Assembly (NCBI GenBank): GCA_002439165.1
Contig: DJTE01000041.1
Span: forward strand, 1 to 64,000
DNA length: 64,000 nt
Origin: Chryseobacterium indologenes
GTDB lineage: Bacteria; Bacteroidota; Bacteroidia; Flavobacteriales; Weeksellaceae
Direction of reading: 5' to 3'
In this document: piece after piece, positions 43,484 through 51,243 of the stretch
Numbering within the stretch: position 1 is the first letter of the stretch
Layout of the letters: each line of letters begins with the position of its first letter
Position numbers and translations under genes: made by a program
The notes under the pieces: generated by a model
Seen by the model: the letters and a program-made list of their open reading frames with translations, nothing else
Databases searched by the model: none
Told to the model about the DNA's origin: nothing

Positions 43484-44221
43484 ATGCAGATAGAAATAAA
43501 AACAAAAAATTTAGGGAATTTAGTAATTAAACTAATTAGTAAACAAAAAGCTAAAGAATTAATAGTAAATAATCACTATTCTAAAAAATGGAATAATCCT
43601 AGCTTCGGATTGTATAATTTTGGAATTTTTGATGCCGACAATACACAGGAACAAGAGTGTTTAGGAGTGGCAAGTTATGGTTATATGAAAAACGTAAATG
43701 CAAAGATATTCAGCCATCCAAATCCTAAAGCCTGGATGATTGAATTAAATAGAATGTGGATCTCCGATAAACTTGGAAAAAACGCAGAAAGTTTATTGAT
43801 TGCACATTCTTTAAAAGCGCTTAAAAAGATTGATAAAAATATAGTTGCTGTTCAATCATTTGCAGATGGTCGTCTCGGTTGTGGAACGATATACAAGGCA
43901 TCAAATTTTAAATATTTTGGAAAACACCAGACTATTTTTCTGAAAAACCGTTTAACGGGTGAAATTACTCATCAACAGAATCTCACGAACTCCACATCCA
44001 AAAACAGATATATAAGAGATAATATAGCCTATCTACTTGGTGATTTTGAAACATTCAAAGTTGATACATACAGATATATATTTCCCCTATGTAAAAGGTT
44101 CAAATTTAAAGATTCAGAAAAACCTTATCCGCCTTATAATAAAGGCCAAATTGATTTTGACTGGAAAAGAGATAGACAAGTAATAAAAGAAAAGCTTATT
44201 TCCTTTATAAATACTATTTGA
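43484..44221 (+). CDS. mom: Mom-family DNA adenine modification protein
   Basis: 245 residues from ATG 43484. The GNAT-like Mom fold shows VNNHYSKKWNN, CLGVASYGYMKN, WMIELNRMWISDKLGKNAESLLI, VAVQSFADGRLGCGTIYKASNF and KYFG. Mom of Mu converts adenines in phage DNA to a carbamoylmethyl form that resists host restriction. The gene lies at the right end of the phage after the fibres, as in Mu. A GTG at 43436 inside the leader hairpin would add 16 residues and is unlikely. Expression is probably controlled by the leader structure. Confidence 0.88.
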   Translation: MQIEIKTKNLGNLVIKLISKQKAKELIVNNHYSKKWNNPSFGLYNFGIFDADNTQEQECLGVASYGYMKNVNAKIFSHPNPKAWMIELNRMWISDKLGKNAESLLIAHSLKALKKIDKNIVAVQSFADGRLGCGTIYKASNFKYFGKHQTIFLKNRLTGEITHQQNLTNSTSKNRYIRDNIAYLLGDFETFKVDTYRYIFPLCKRFKFKDSEKPYPPYNKGQIDFDWKRDRQVIKEKLISFINTI

Positions 44222-44224
44222 TGC

Positions 44225-44254
44225 AAAGCACCTGTAAAAATATACAGGTGCTTT
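44225..44254. terminator. Bidirectional terminator after mom
   Basis: AAAGCACCTGTA / TACAGGTGCTTT, a perfect 12-bp stem with a six-base loop, starts 4 bases after the mom stop. Confidence 0.85.
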
Positions 44255-44316
44255 ACTGCTGTGTAAAACTAATAACCATGAATCACCTTTAAGGTAATAT
44301 CATAAGCGCTTTTGGT

Positions 44317-45120
44317 TTAATCTATAAAATTATTGTCACGTCTCGCATTACTGTTTATCCTTTCAATATCTTCAGGAGTAAGTTTGAAACCACCTATCCG
44401 GCTTGAAGCTGTTCCTGCGGGGTCGTTTAAATAATTTTGCCGAGCTTTTAGGAATGTTGGGTAGGTTGTATTGATTGTTTCTTTCATCAGGACCATAGGT
44501 TTAACAACCTTTTTAATACTGATCATTGAAAAGGTATTATATGTTTTAGTATCATAAATTTCCAAGATCAATCCCGGTAAGCCTTTAAATATATATGGTC
44601 CATCATTAATCGGAATCTCAGATGTATACCATGCTTCGTAAGTGCGATTTTTGTATTTACCAACGGCTTTGTGACATAGATAAGAACCTATTTTCTTTGT
44701 ATCCTTATCAAGCTGCCAAAGGACTTTATCTTCTTGAGGATATACAAAACGATTTCTCAGAAATTCTTTAAAAACGGTCTGTTTTCCATTTTGTGTAAAT
44801 ACCTCATCAGGAAAAAACACAGAAGGAACACCTTTCATGTTTAGTATCACCTTACCATTTACAGGATTAGCAAAAGCTTTCTCACCAATAGCCATCATTA
44901 CAGAATCTTTAATAACCTTTTTGTTACTTTTGAATAACGACGTACTACCATTAACAAGTAAAGACAAATCTTCTTCAATAATATTATCTTTAGCCAGTGT
45001 ATCTCTTACCATTTTTAACCTATACATTATCTCATATTGTGATTTAATAGTATCGGAAATGGCTGATTGAGAATACAGAAAACTGCTTGCAATTAGAGAA
45101 AATAGAATAAAAAAGCGCAT
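44317..45120 (-). CDS. GLPGLI-family secreted protein (prophage cargo)
   Basis: 267 residues with a signal peptide (MRFFILFSLIASSFLYSQ). The family-naming motif is present as YIFKGLPGLILEIYD, preceded by KAVGKYKNRTYEAWYTSEIPI. GLPGLI proteins are common in Bacteroidetes genomes, with unknown function, probably periplasmic. It lies inside the prophage, opposite to mom, and 9 bases after a small secreted-protein gene: a two-gene lysogenic-conversion cassette. Confidence 0.88.
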   Translation of the reverse strand: MRFFILFSLIASSFLYSQSAISDTIKSQYEIMYRLKMVRDTLAKDNIIEEDLSLLVNGSTSLFKSNKKVIKDSVMMAIGEKAFANPVNGKVILNMKGVPSVFFPDEVFTQNGKQTVFKEFLRNRFVYPQEDKVLWQLDKDTKKIGSYLCHKAVGKYKNRTYEAWYTSEIPINDGPYIFKGLPGLILEIYDTKTYNTFSMISIKKVVKPMVLMKETINTTYPTFLKARQNYLNDPAGTASSRIGGFKLTPEDIERINSNARRDNNFID

Positions 45121-45129
45121 ATATTTATT

Positions 45130-45435
45130 TTATGGGTTCTGCTTTCCGCAAAGAAATTCAGTTAAAAGTTGAGCATTATGAATCTCTTCAATATGCGCCT
45201 GTTGGTGCGTAGAGTTATGAGAGCCTTCTCCCCAACAAATAGTATCTTCATATGTTGTGTCCTTACACCAAACATATAAGCCTACTTGCTGGCAAGTCAT
45301 AGCAACCTTCTGAGAACTTTCCGATTGCTCAGTTTTAGAAACAGCTTCTTTTTCTTTATTCGTTTCTGTTTCTTTTGCGCTTACGCTTACCATTCCAGCA
45401 ACACAAAAAGTTGCTAATAAAATTGTTTTTTTCAT
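45130..45435 (-). CDS. Small secreted Cys-containing protein (prophage cargo)
   Basis: 101 residues from ATG 45435; the frame is open 39 bases upstream without a better signal. Signal peptide MKKTILLATFCVAGMVSVSA, a disordered Glu/Lys/Ser stretch, then a compact Cys region (MTCQQVGLYVWCKDTTYEDTIC and LCGKQNP). Four or more cysteines suggest disulfides outside the cytoplasm. No family recognised. Co-oriented with the GLPGLI gene. Confidence 0.65.
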   Translation of the reverse strand: MKKTILLATFCVAGMVSVSAKETETNKEKEAVSKTEQSESSQKVAMTCQQVGLYVWCKDTTYEDTICWGEGSHNSTHQQAHIEEIHNAQLLTEFLCGKQNP

Positions 45436-45530
45436 AGTTTGTAAAATTTTGGGGTTAAATATACATGATTGCAAGATTGATCAGGTCTTTTAATCACTAT
45501 GCAATGATATAAAAAATAATTTAATTAGAA

Positions 45531-45546
45531 TTACGGGAATCCGTAA
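45531..45546. other. Short hairpin near the right phage end
   Basis: TTACGG-GAAT-CCGTAA, followed by an A/T-rich stretch. It echoes the TTACGG/CCGTAA stem of the terminator at 21011-21040. Confidence 0.4.
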
Positions 45547-45573
45547 GGTGATAAAAAATAATTTTTTATGGCA

Positions 45574-45605
45574 TTTAAATACTATTTAAAATACCTTTAA
45601 ATTTA
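45574..45605 (+). promoter_or_regulatory. TTTAAA triple motif near the right phage end
   Basis: Three TTTAAA units at about 10-base spacing (TTTAAATACTATTTAAAATACC then TTTAAA). It lies 70 bases from the phage end and 139 upstream of the cargo gene start at 45435. It could be an accessory transposase or regulator site. Confidence 0.4.
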
Positions 45606-45650
45606 GCTGTTTTTTTCAGTGTTTTATTGGCGTACATGGATGTTTTTTTT

Positions 45651-45675
45651 TTTACTTTTGGTTTCGCCGATTATG
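45651..45675 (-). repeat. Right terminal inverted repeat of the prophage
   Basis: Reverse complement begins CATAATCGG and continues with ACCAAAAGTAAA, matching the left end at 19 of 25 positions. Confidence 0.75.
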
Positions 45676-45679
45676 TTTG
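45676..45679. repeat. Right copy of target-site duplication (TTTG)
   Basis: Identical to 13301-13304; the following GTGAACAGG continues the phosphatase gene. Confidence 0.75.
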
Positions 45680-46479
45680 GTGAACAGGTCATAGAATGAA
45701 ATATCGGTTTCCAGGTTCTGCATATCGCTGGCGATCCAGTAAAACGCTTCCATTACTTTTTCCGGATTTACATTTTTATAAATATATTCGTCATTATTGA
45801 AGAGGTTTCTGATGAATCTTCCGGTCTGGAAGTTATCCTGTCTGAATTTTCTCTTTTCCTCCTGCCAGAAATTATCTCCAGCCCGGAAATCAATAGATTC
45901 TTTCGTGTGATGGTTGAGGTACTTCATATACTTATCCGAAGATTCCATAGATAGTTTCACTTTCGGATTATAGGCGGTAATTTCATTGGAAAAGTAGGCC
46001 ATACTGAGAATACATCTCGGTACAACGGTGGATTTTGCGGTTACGACTGCATTTCCTTCAAAAGCCTGAGGATTGTTTCTGATCATTCTCTGTGAAATCT
46101 GCTGATGCTGTAATGCGCCGAGTTCGGTAAGATCCCCGTTGTGACCTTCAGCCTGTATCCAGATCTTTTCAAGCCTTTGGAGAGCAGATTTTCCGGCTTC
46201 CGTTAAGGCATTGTCTGCTGCTGCTTTTTTCAGGATATTCATTACCCCGGAAAAATCTTTATCGTTAATCAGCCATCGGGAACCATGTCTGCCGTAATGG
46301 CTGATATAAAACGGCTGGTATCCGGTAGGAACTGCCGTCAGTTTTTGGGTAGGGGCAGGGTAGGCGAGATATACTCCGCCTGTGTTTCTCAGATCGGAAG
46401 TGATCTCTTCTTTGGTAGTCTGCGCATTATAAAAAACAGTAGCGGAAAGTAAAAAAAGAAATGATAGCGTTTTTCTCAT
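45676..46479 (-). pseudogene. N-terminal half of histidine acid phosphatase, cut by the prophage
   Basis: 268 host-encoded residues with a signal peptide (MRKTLSFLFLLSATVFYNAQ) and the catalytic ISHYGRHGSRWL (the RHGxR phosphohistidine motif). The frame runs into the phage end, picks up HNRRNQK and stops at 45652. The proton-donor half (GHDGN) is at 12839-13304, so the truncated product should be inactive. Family members release phosphate from phosphoesters such as phytate in the periplasm. The candidate promoter box lies 51 bases upstream. Confidence 0.92.
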
Positions 46480-46530
46480 GAGGAATTATTTTTCGGATTC
46501 TTGAAGCAGCAAAAAAACTGGCTGCTGTAT

Positions 46531-46562
46531 AGTATTACGCGGAAATCCGGAATCGTCAACCT
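46531..46562 (-). promoter_or_regulatory. Candidate ECF-sigma promoter upstream of the phosphatase (copy B)
   Basis: Differs from the fecR-upstream copy (12751-12782) at one base in 32. Contains GGTTGACGATTC and CGCGTAATACT on the minus strand. Distance to the start codon is 51 bases, suitable for a normal leader. Confidence 0.65.
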
Positions 46563-46651
46563 CTGAAAAAGAAATTTTTCTTAATTAAGCTTCTCCCTGC
46601 ATTGATTTTAATGTTTTAAACAGGGGAGAATTAGAAACAGCTGTAAGATAT

Positions 46652-47869
46652 TCAGGAAGTTGAAACAGAGGGAGTTCTGTTCTTTTCAGAAATGATTTCC
46701 CTGATTTTCTGAAGTGTTTCTTCACTGTTGCGGGTTTCTGTTTTGGGAATAAAATTTTCTCTCGGTGTACCGTTAATATGATACAGCCTTTCTGTCGGAA
46801 ACTGAAACCCTATTTTAGTATTGGTAAGCTGAAAATTAGAAATAGCGCCCCGTAATCCCGCCATAGGTGTTCCAATAATTTCAGCCCTGCCCATTCCGTC
46901 GAATCCGATGGTGATACCTTCTCCCATACTTCCTGTCCAGCGGCCGGCCAGAATGTAAAGGTTTCCTTTAAATATTTCTTTTCTGGGCGTTACATATTCT
47001 ACCCAGTGTCTTTTGGTCTGGTATTCCTTTTCATCAAACTCATGAACCTGATACGGTAGAGGTGTCTGAATAAATCTTCCTATAATAGATCTTGCCACCG
47101 TAGAATTTCCTCCGCCGGGTGTTTCGGTTAAATCAATGATGAGGTTTTTATACTGAAGCATACTGTCCAGCACTTCATCAAACTCAGCAATCAGGCTATT
47201 GTTGCCTAAAGAATTATTTATTTTGATATATCCCGTATGGCCGTCTATTACTTTTTTAAACAGCAACTCGCTGGAATTACTGTAACTGACAGGATAAAAT
47301 ACGGCTGTTTTCTGATTTTCCTTAATGGTAATTTCCCTTTTAATATCATGCGTTCCGGCAAAAAGCATATCCAGGGCGTACTGATACATCTGCGGAGTGT
47401 GCCGGTTTGTGAATTTGGGCAGGAATTTTCTGAGCTGTTCATCAACAGGCTTTCCATTGAAAAGGATGACCTCCATTCCTATTTTCAACCCTGATAAATC
47501 TGCACCGAACCCTTTTCTCAGATCCCGGATAAAATATTGATTCCCTTTTTTTTCAACACGCAGATCGGAACCGGAAGGAACCAGGCGGTTGGAGGTGTCT
47601 AAATTCGTATTCAATGAGGAATGATGATCATAAAGCTCATTCTGAACCTGTTCCAGAAACTGAATAAATTCATGATCATTAGAAATTTTTTCTGATTGCG
47701 GACTGTAAATTTCCCTGACCTTTTTCCAGTCGATATCCCGCTGATCCCAGTAGGCATACCGGCTGTTGAGGTCTGACCAGAATTCCTCAAAATCCTTCTG
47801 GTATTTTGTCTGTGCAGAACTCTGAAATCCGGAGATTAAGATCAAAGGAATAAGCAGATATTTTTTCAT
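46652..47869 (-). CDS. Secreted S41-family (C-terminal processing) peptidase
   Basis: 405 residues with a signal peptide (MKKYLLIPLILISGFQSSAQ). A helical N-terminal domain is followed by a PDZ-like part (LRKGFGADLSGLKIGMEVILFNGK). The S41 core has IIDLTETPGGGNSTVA, the nucleophile Ser in AGRWTGSMGEGI, and a later QFPTERLYHINGT. It is a periplasmic protease or tricorn-like hydrolase. It lies 92 bases downstream of the ECF sigma gene and upstream of the phosphatase, so it belongs to the interrupted locus. Confidence 0.88.
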   Translation of the reverse strand: MKKYLLIPLILISGFQSSAQTKYQKDFEEFWSDLNSRYAYWDQRDIDWKKVREIYSPQSEKISNDHEFIQFLEQVQNELYDHHSSLNTNLDTSNRLVPSGSDLRVEKKGNQYFIRDLRKGFGADLSGLKIGMEVILFNGKPVDEQLRKFLPKFTNRHTPQMYQYALDMLFAGTHDIKREITIKENQKTAVFYPVSYSNSSELLFKKVIDGHTGYIKINNSLGNNSLIAEFDEVLDSMLQYKNLIIDLTETPGGGNSTVARSIIGRFIQTPLPYQVHEFDEKEYQTKRHWVEYVTPRKEIFKGNLYILAGRWTGSMGEGITIGFDGMGRAEIIGTPMAGLRGAISNFQLTNTKIGFQFPTERLYHINGTPRENFIPKTETRNSEETLQKIREIISEKNRTPSVSTS

Positions 47870-47961
47870 GAATGAGTTTTCAATTGTGGCGGTACAATAT
47901 AATCATTTATCAGATAAATATAGAAAGACCACAATGTATTTATAAGAAAGTGTATTATTCT

Positions 47962-48453
47962 TTAAAGGCAGAAAAAGGAGTGAAGGTGGGTTTTGATCAG
48001 GTTCAGAACTTTATTCACGTGCTTCGCAACGGCATTTTTAGAAATGCTGTGCTCTTCGGCAATCTGGGAGTAGCTCTGTCCTTCAATTTTATGTTTAAGG
48101 AAGAAAGATTTGCTTTTATCAGGAACCTGTTCCAGTAAACTCTCAATCTGCTGCAGATGTTTTCCGGATTCTTCCTCGTCATATTCTTCTTTTTCGGGAT
48201 CCGGAACAGAACTTTCGTTGAGGTCGGTAAAAGAAAGTTTATTTTTTCTGTAAAAATTGGCGATTTCCTGCTTGGCGGTTTTGTAAACGATAGCTTCTGT
48301 ATTCTTATTCAAAGAATCCCTGTGCTTCCATAAATGAACAAAAATATCCTGTACAACATCCTCAACATCGTCCTGTCCGTGAACATATTTTTTCACGAAA
48401 AAAAAGACCTGATGCTTATAGCCGGTATATAATTTTTCAAATACAGAATCCAA
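47962..48453 (-). CDS. ECF sigma factor
   Basis: 163 residues. Region 2 (FEKLYTGYKHQVFFFVKKYVHGQDDVEDVVQDIFVHLWKHRDSL) and region 4 (SYSQIAEEHSISKNAVAKHVNKVLNLIKTHL) are clear. It should be held by the FecR protein and freed when the SusC STN domain signals. The usual sigma-FecR neighbour relation is broken here by the prophage and two intervening genes. On the minus strand a TATATTTG lies at 48490-48497 as a possible -7 element, without a good TTG partner. Confidence 0.93.
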   Translation of the reverse strand: MDSVFEKLYTGYKHQVFFFVKKYVHGQDDVEDVVQDIFVHLWKHRDSLNKNTEAIVYKTAKQEIANFYRKNKLSFTDLNESSVPDPEKEEYDEEESGKHLQQIESLLEQVPDKSKSFFLKHKIEGQSYSQIAEEHSISKNAVAKHVNKVLNLIKTHLHSFFCL

Positions 48454-48811
48454 GTTAAAAAACGGTACTCATTTAACATGTAACGTTTTCAAATATAACA
48501 AAAATGACCTAATCTGATTAAAATCGTCTAAAGTGTTTACCGATTGTACATTATGAAAAGAATATTTTGTTTTTTTTGAATTTATTTTTACAGATAATGC
48601 TTCCGGGAATTAAAAATGAATTGATACCCGGAAAATAACTACATTCGCAGGGTGTAAATCAAAAACTAATTTCATGAAATTTTTACAGGCTGTTTCGGAA
48701 GCTCTACATTCGCAGCACCAATGGGATAAAACACATAGAAAAACAGTTGTCATACTGAATAAAATCCAGATTGATGAAGAGAAAAAACTTCCTTTTTTAC
48801 CTTATTTAAGT
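48454..48811. other. Divergent intergenic region, sigma gene to TlpA-like gene
   Basis: Contains a minus-strand TATATTTG at 48490-48497. CTACATTCGCAG occurs twice, near 48639 and 48700. The frame of the plus-strand gene is open from 48674, but that part does not look like a protein start. TTG at 48621 with TACATTCG about 16 bases later is a weak promoter candidate. Confidence 0.4.
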
Positions 48812-49912
48812 ATGAAGAGTTTTCAGTTATTATCCGTTTTATGTATGGTTTTCTTCGTAATTTCATGTTCCCGGAAAGAAAAAGAAACTGTTATCCAGGG
48901 GAAAATTCCCAATCTGCCAGACGGAATGCTGTATATCTATAAGGATAATCCCTCTCAAAGAATTGACAGCGTAAAAACGATAGGAGGCAATTTTAAGCTG
49001 ATCCATCAGTGGAAAGCAGAAGAGGTTCCCGGTTATATCGGGATTGATCATATAGACAGGAAAGGGGTTCTACGGGCTTTCAGTTTTCCGACTCATGCCA
49101 AATACAGAAACGGAGACTGGGAATCCCAGTTTTTCATGAATGATCCGCACATTACAATCAATGGCAATATCAAAGATTTTGTTTCAAAAAATATTCAGCT
49201 TTCGGAAAATTATAAGCTGGTAACCGGCCCTGAAATTGCTGCCGGAAATCAGACGGAAGCACTCTTTAACGTAGATGCTGATCTGTTTGAAAATATTAAG
49301 GAAGGAACGGCTCAGACGGTAAAGGAAAAAATCGTGAAATACCCGTATTCGTTTCATTTATTAAAGAAAATCAATGAAAATAAGAACAGTTTTTCTGCCC
49401 GACAGGTAGAGGATTTCCTGGAATCCTTTAAGGGGGATATTACTCAAAGTGATCTATATGAAAAGCTTCAGGCTTATAACCAAAAAAGATCAGACAAAAA
49501 CAATGTTCCTATTCCTCAGCTTGAAGATCATAACGGGTTGAAAAGAGAAATCGCTGATAAGAGCTACAAAAAACATCTGATTATTTTCTGGGCCAGCTGG
49601 TGTGGTCCCTGCAGACAGGAAATTCCGATGCTGAAGAAAATCCGTTCTTCATACGGAAAGGAAATTGAATTGGTTTCCGTTTCTATTGATACAGACAAAA
49701 AAGCCTGGCAAAAAGCATTGAAAGAAGAAAAGATGAACTGGAAACAGCTGATCATAAGCAATAACAACACTGAGAAAGAAGCTCTTCAGATTCATTTCAT
49801 GCTTAATCAGACCATTCCGTATACTGTTCTGGTTGATGATAATTTTAAAATAATTTCTGCTTCTACCGGATTATCGGATGAAAAAGAACTGAAGAAACTC
49901 ATCGGGAAGTGA
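48812..49912 (+). CDS. TlpA-like thioredoxin-fold lipoprotein with DUF4369-type N-terminus
   Basis: 366 residues from ATG 48812, which opens a lipoprotein signal (MKSFQLLSVLCMVFFVISC). The N-terminal part (VIQGKIPNLPDGMLYIYKDN) is DUF4369-like. The C-terminal thioredoxin domain carries IIFWASWCGPCRQEIPML with the CGPC active site. Such proteins reduce or reshuffle disulfides in the periplasm. The frame extends 46 residues upstream to 48674, but that would bury the signal peptide. Confidence 0.9.
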   Translation: MKSFQLLSVLCMVFFVISCSRKEKETVIQGKIPNLPDGMLYIYKDNPSQRIDSVKTIGGNFKLIHQWKAEEVPGYIGIDHIDRKGVLRAFSFPTHAKYRNGDWESQFFMNDPHITINGNIKDFVSKNIQLSENYKLVTGPEIAAGNQTEALFNVDADLFENIKEGTAQTVKEKIVKYPYSFHLLKKINENKNSFSARQVEDFLESFKGDITQSDLYEKLQAYNQKRSDKNNVPIPQLEDHNGLKREIADKSYKKHLIIFWASWCGPCRQEIPMLKKIRSSYGKEIELVSVSIDTDKKAWQKALKEEKMNWKQLIISNNNTEKEALQIHFMLNQTIPYTVLVDDNFKIISASTGLSDEKELKKLIGK

Positions 49913-49948
49913 TTTTCAAAATTGTAATGAAATAAGAAACAAATCATC

Positions 49949-50638
49949 ATGAAAATAGGCAGAACATTATTTTGGTTCAGGGACGGTTCTGAACGGATGC
50001 AGCATCTTTCCGGACAGTTTTTTGGATTGGGAACCTTATTGAATCGTCTTCTCAATGAAAAATATGATGGAAAAAAGATTCCATTCATCAATCTTGAATT
50101 CTATACAGAAAAAACATATGAACTATTTCCTGCAGTACCTAAAAATACGCACTATTATTCTGGCGGCGATTTGCAGTATTATGGATGGTTTGATAAGGAT
50201 GAGTTTATGAAACTTAGCTGGTCCGGACAAAGTGTCTTTCTTTGGGAATGCGGATGCCGGTATTTGAGAGAATCTGCTCAACTGATGAAGAATAAAGGTT
50301 TGGCTGAGGCTGTTGATTATGCCTACCATAAAGGACTCGCAATGGAACTCAACCCTGATTTCAGAGCAGTAGATACCGAAATTATTTTATCAGAACAAAA
50401 GATCAGAGCTTCAGTCTGGATTGTTTTTAAAGAAGAGGGAATGTATTCAAAACTTACCCTGGAGCAGGATGGGGCCGTTATTTTTGAAAAGAATATCGAT
50501 CAAACGGCGAATGGAGTAGAATTCTTCCTTGAAATCTATAAATCCATAAGTCTGGAAGGTGAGTATATGGTAATCAAAGGACATAAGGATGTTGAATATC
50601 TGCCTTTAAAAATTTCATTAGCTGAGCTGCGGATATAA
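49949..50638 (+). CDS. Hypothetical cytoplasmic protein
   Basis: 229 residues, no signal peptide, 36 bases after the TlpA-like gene. Aromatic-rich start (GRTLFWFRDGSERMQHLSGQFFG). No family or motif recognised; co-transcription with the TlpA gene is likely from spacing. Confidence 0.7.
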   Translation: MKIGRTLFWFRDGSERMQHLSGQFFGLGTLLNRLLNEKYDGKKIPFINLEFYTEKTYELFPAVPKNTHYYSGGDLQYYGWFDKDEFMKLSWSGQSVFLWECGCRYLRESAQLMKNKGLAEAVDYAYHKGLAMELNPDFRAVDTEIILSEQKIRASVWIVFKEEGMYSKLTLEQDGAVIFEKNIDQTANGVEFFLEIYKSISLEGEYMVIKGHKDVEYLPLKISLAELRI

Positions 50639-50752
50639 AGCTTCCATGTATCAGATTGTCATCTTTTTTAGCTAATTTGATTGTACAGAGGTTTTCAGTA
50701 TCTATAACTAAAAGTAACTCCCAGCCTCCTTCTTCCATCAACCTCTAAAAAA

Positions 50753-50782
50753 ACTCCCCTGGCAAAAAATACCAGAGGAGTC
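50753..50782 (-). terminator. Terminator for the minus-strand DUF7674-type gene
   Basis: Stem ACTCCCCTGG / CCAGAGGAGT with one mismatch; on the minus strand it is followed by TTTTTTT. Lies 15 bases past the stop at 50798. Confidence 0.8.
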
Positions 50783-50797
50783 TATTGACAAATTAAA

Positions 50798-51193
50798 TTA
50801 TTTTTTAAAGAATATTTCATCCTGCTTCTGCTGCTCATTGTAAATGATCTGGAAGCTTACCGGCATATACTGGTACAGAAGTTTCCAGTGGGCTATCCTG
50901 GCATGTTTTTTAAAGCTTTCGAACGATCTTACGAACAGGTTCTCAATCACGGTTCTCACATAAGAGTTACCATTCCTGTATATCCAGTCCATCAGCTTGA
51001 TATGATGGGCAATGATATTGATTTTTGATTCCTGAAGCAGATTTTTCAGATAATTGATCGTCGCCTGGATCACCCCGGCAAAATTGTCCTGAACGGATAA
51101 CTGGGTGATCTCATTTCTGAGCGGAGGATAGAAAAATTTTAAGTATTCAACAGCTATTTTTTGATTAATAGTTTGCATTGGTACTTTCATCAT
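50798..51193 (-). CDS. DUF7674-type small protein, copy 1
   Basis: 131 residues, all-helical. The segment NSYVRTVIENLFVRSFESFKKH matches LPLKNAVENIFIYSLDNFTAF of the gene at 51457, so the two are paralogs. Such proteins are frequent in Chryseobacterium. No enzymatic motif. Function unknown. Confidence 0.72.
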   Translation of the reverse strand: MMKVPMQTINQKIAVEYLKFFYPPLRNEITQLSVQDNFAGVIQATINYLKNLLQESKINIIAHHIKLMDWIYRNGNSYVRTVIENLFVRSFESFKKHARIAHWKLLYQYMPVSFQIIYNEQQKQDEIFFKK

Positions 51194-51243
51194 AATTAAG
51201 ATTTTTCAAACACTTTTAATTGCAGCGAAATGTATACCAAAAT

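Larger units (their letters stand above)
13305..45675 (+). mobile_element. Mu-like transposable prophage, about 32.4 kb
   Basis: The element is bounded by imperfect terminal inverted repeats and a TTTG duplication, and interrupts a phosphatase gene. It encodes the Mu-type set: S24 repressor, Ner/Cro-like protein, MuA-type DDE transposase, MuB-type ATPase, DUF3164, endolysin, terminase, DUF935 portal fused to MuF, gpG morphogenesis protein, protease-scaffold, capsid, contractile tail sheath and tube, tape measure, baseplate, fibres and Mom. All essential modules appear present and intact, so it may be inducible. There is no tyrosine or serine integrase, consistent with replicative transposition. 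Two accessory secreted genes lie at the right end. Confidence 0.93.

Noticed and set aside
13301..45680. Canonical TG...CA phage ends with a 5-bp duplication
   Set aside because: The flanks give only TTTG as an exact repeat, and the inverted repeats line up from a terminal C; a TG end can be read on the left but not on the right.
46591..46630. Terminator between the S41 gene and the phosphatase promoter box
   Set aside because: TTCTCCCTG and CAGGGGAGAA can pair with a bulge, but the loop is long and no T-run follows on the minus strand.
48674..48811. Start of the TlpA-like protein at 48674
   Set aside because: The extra 46 residues would place a lipoprotein signal in the middle of the protein; ATG 48812 gives a normal signal.
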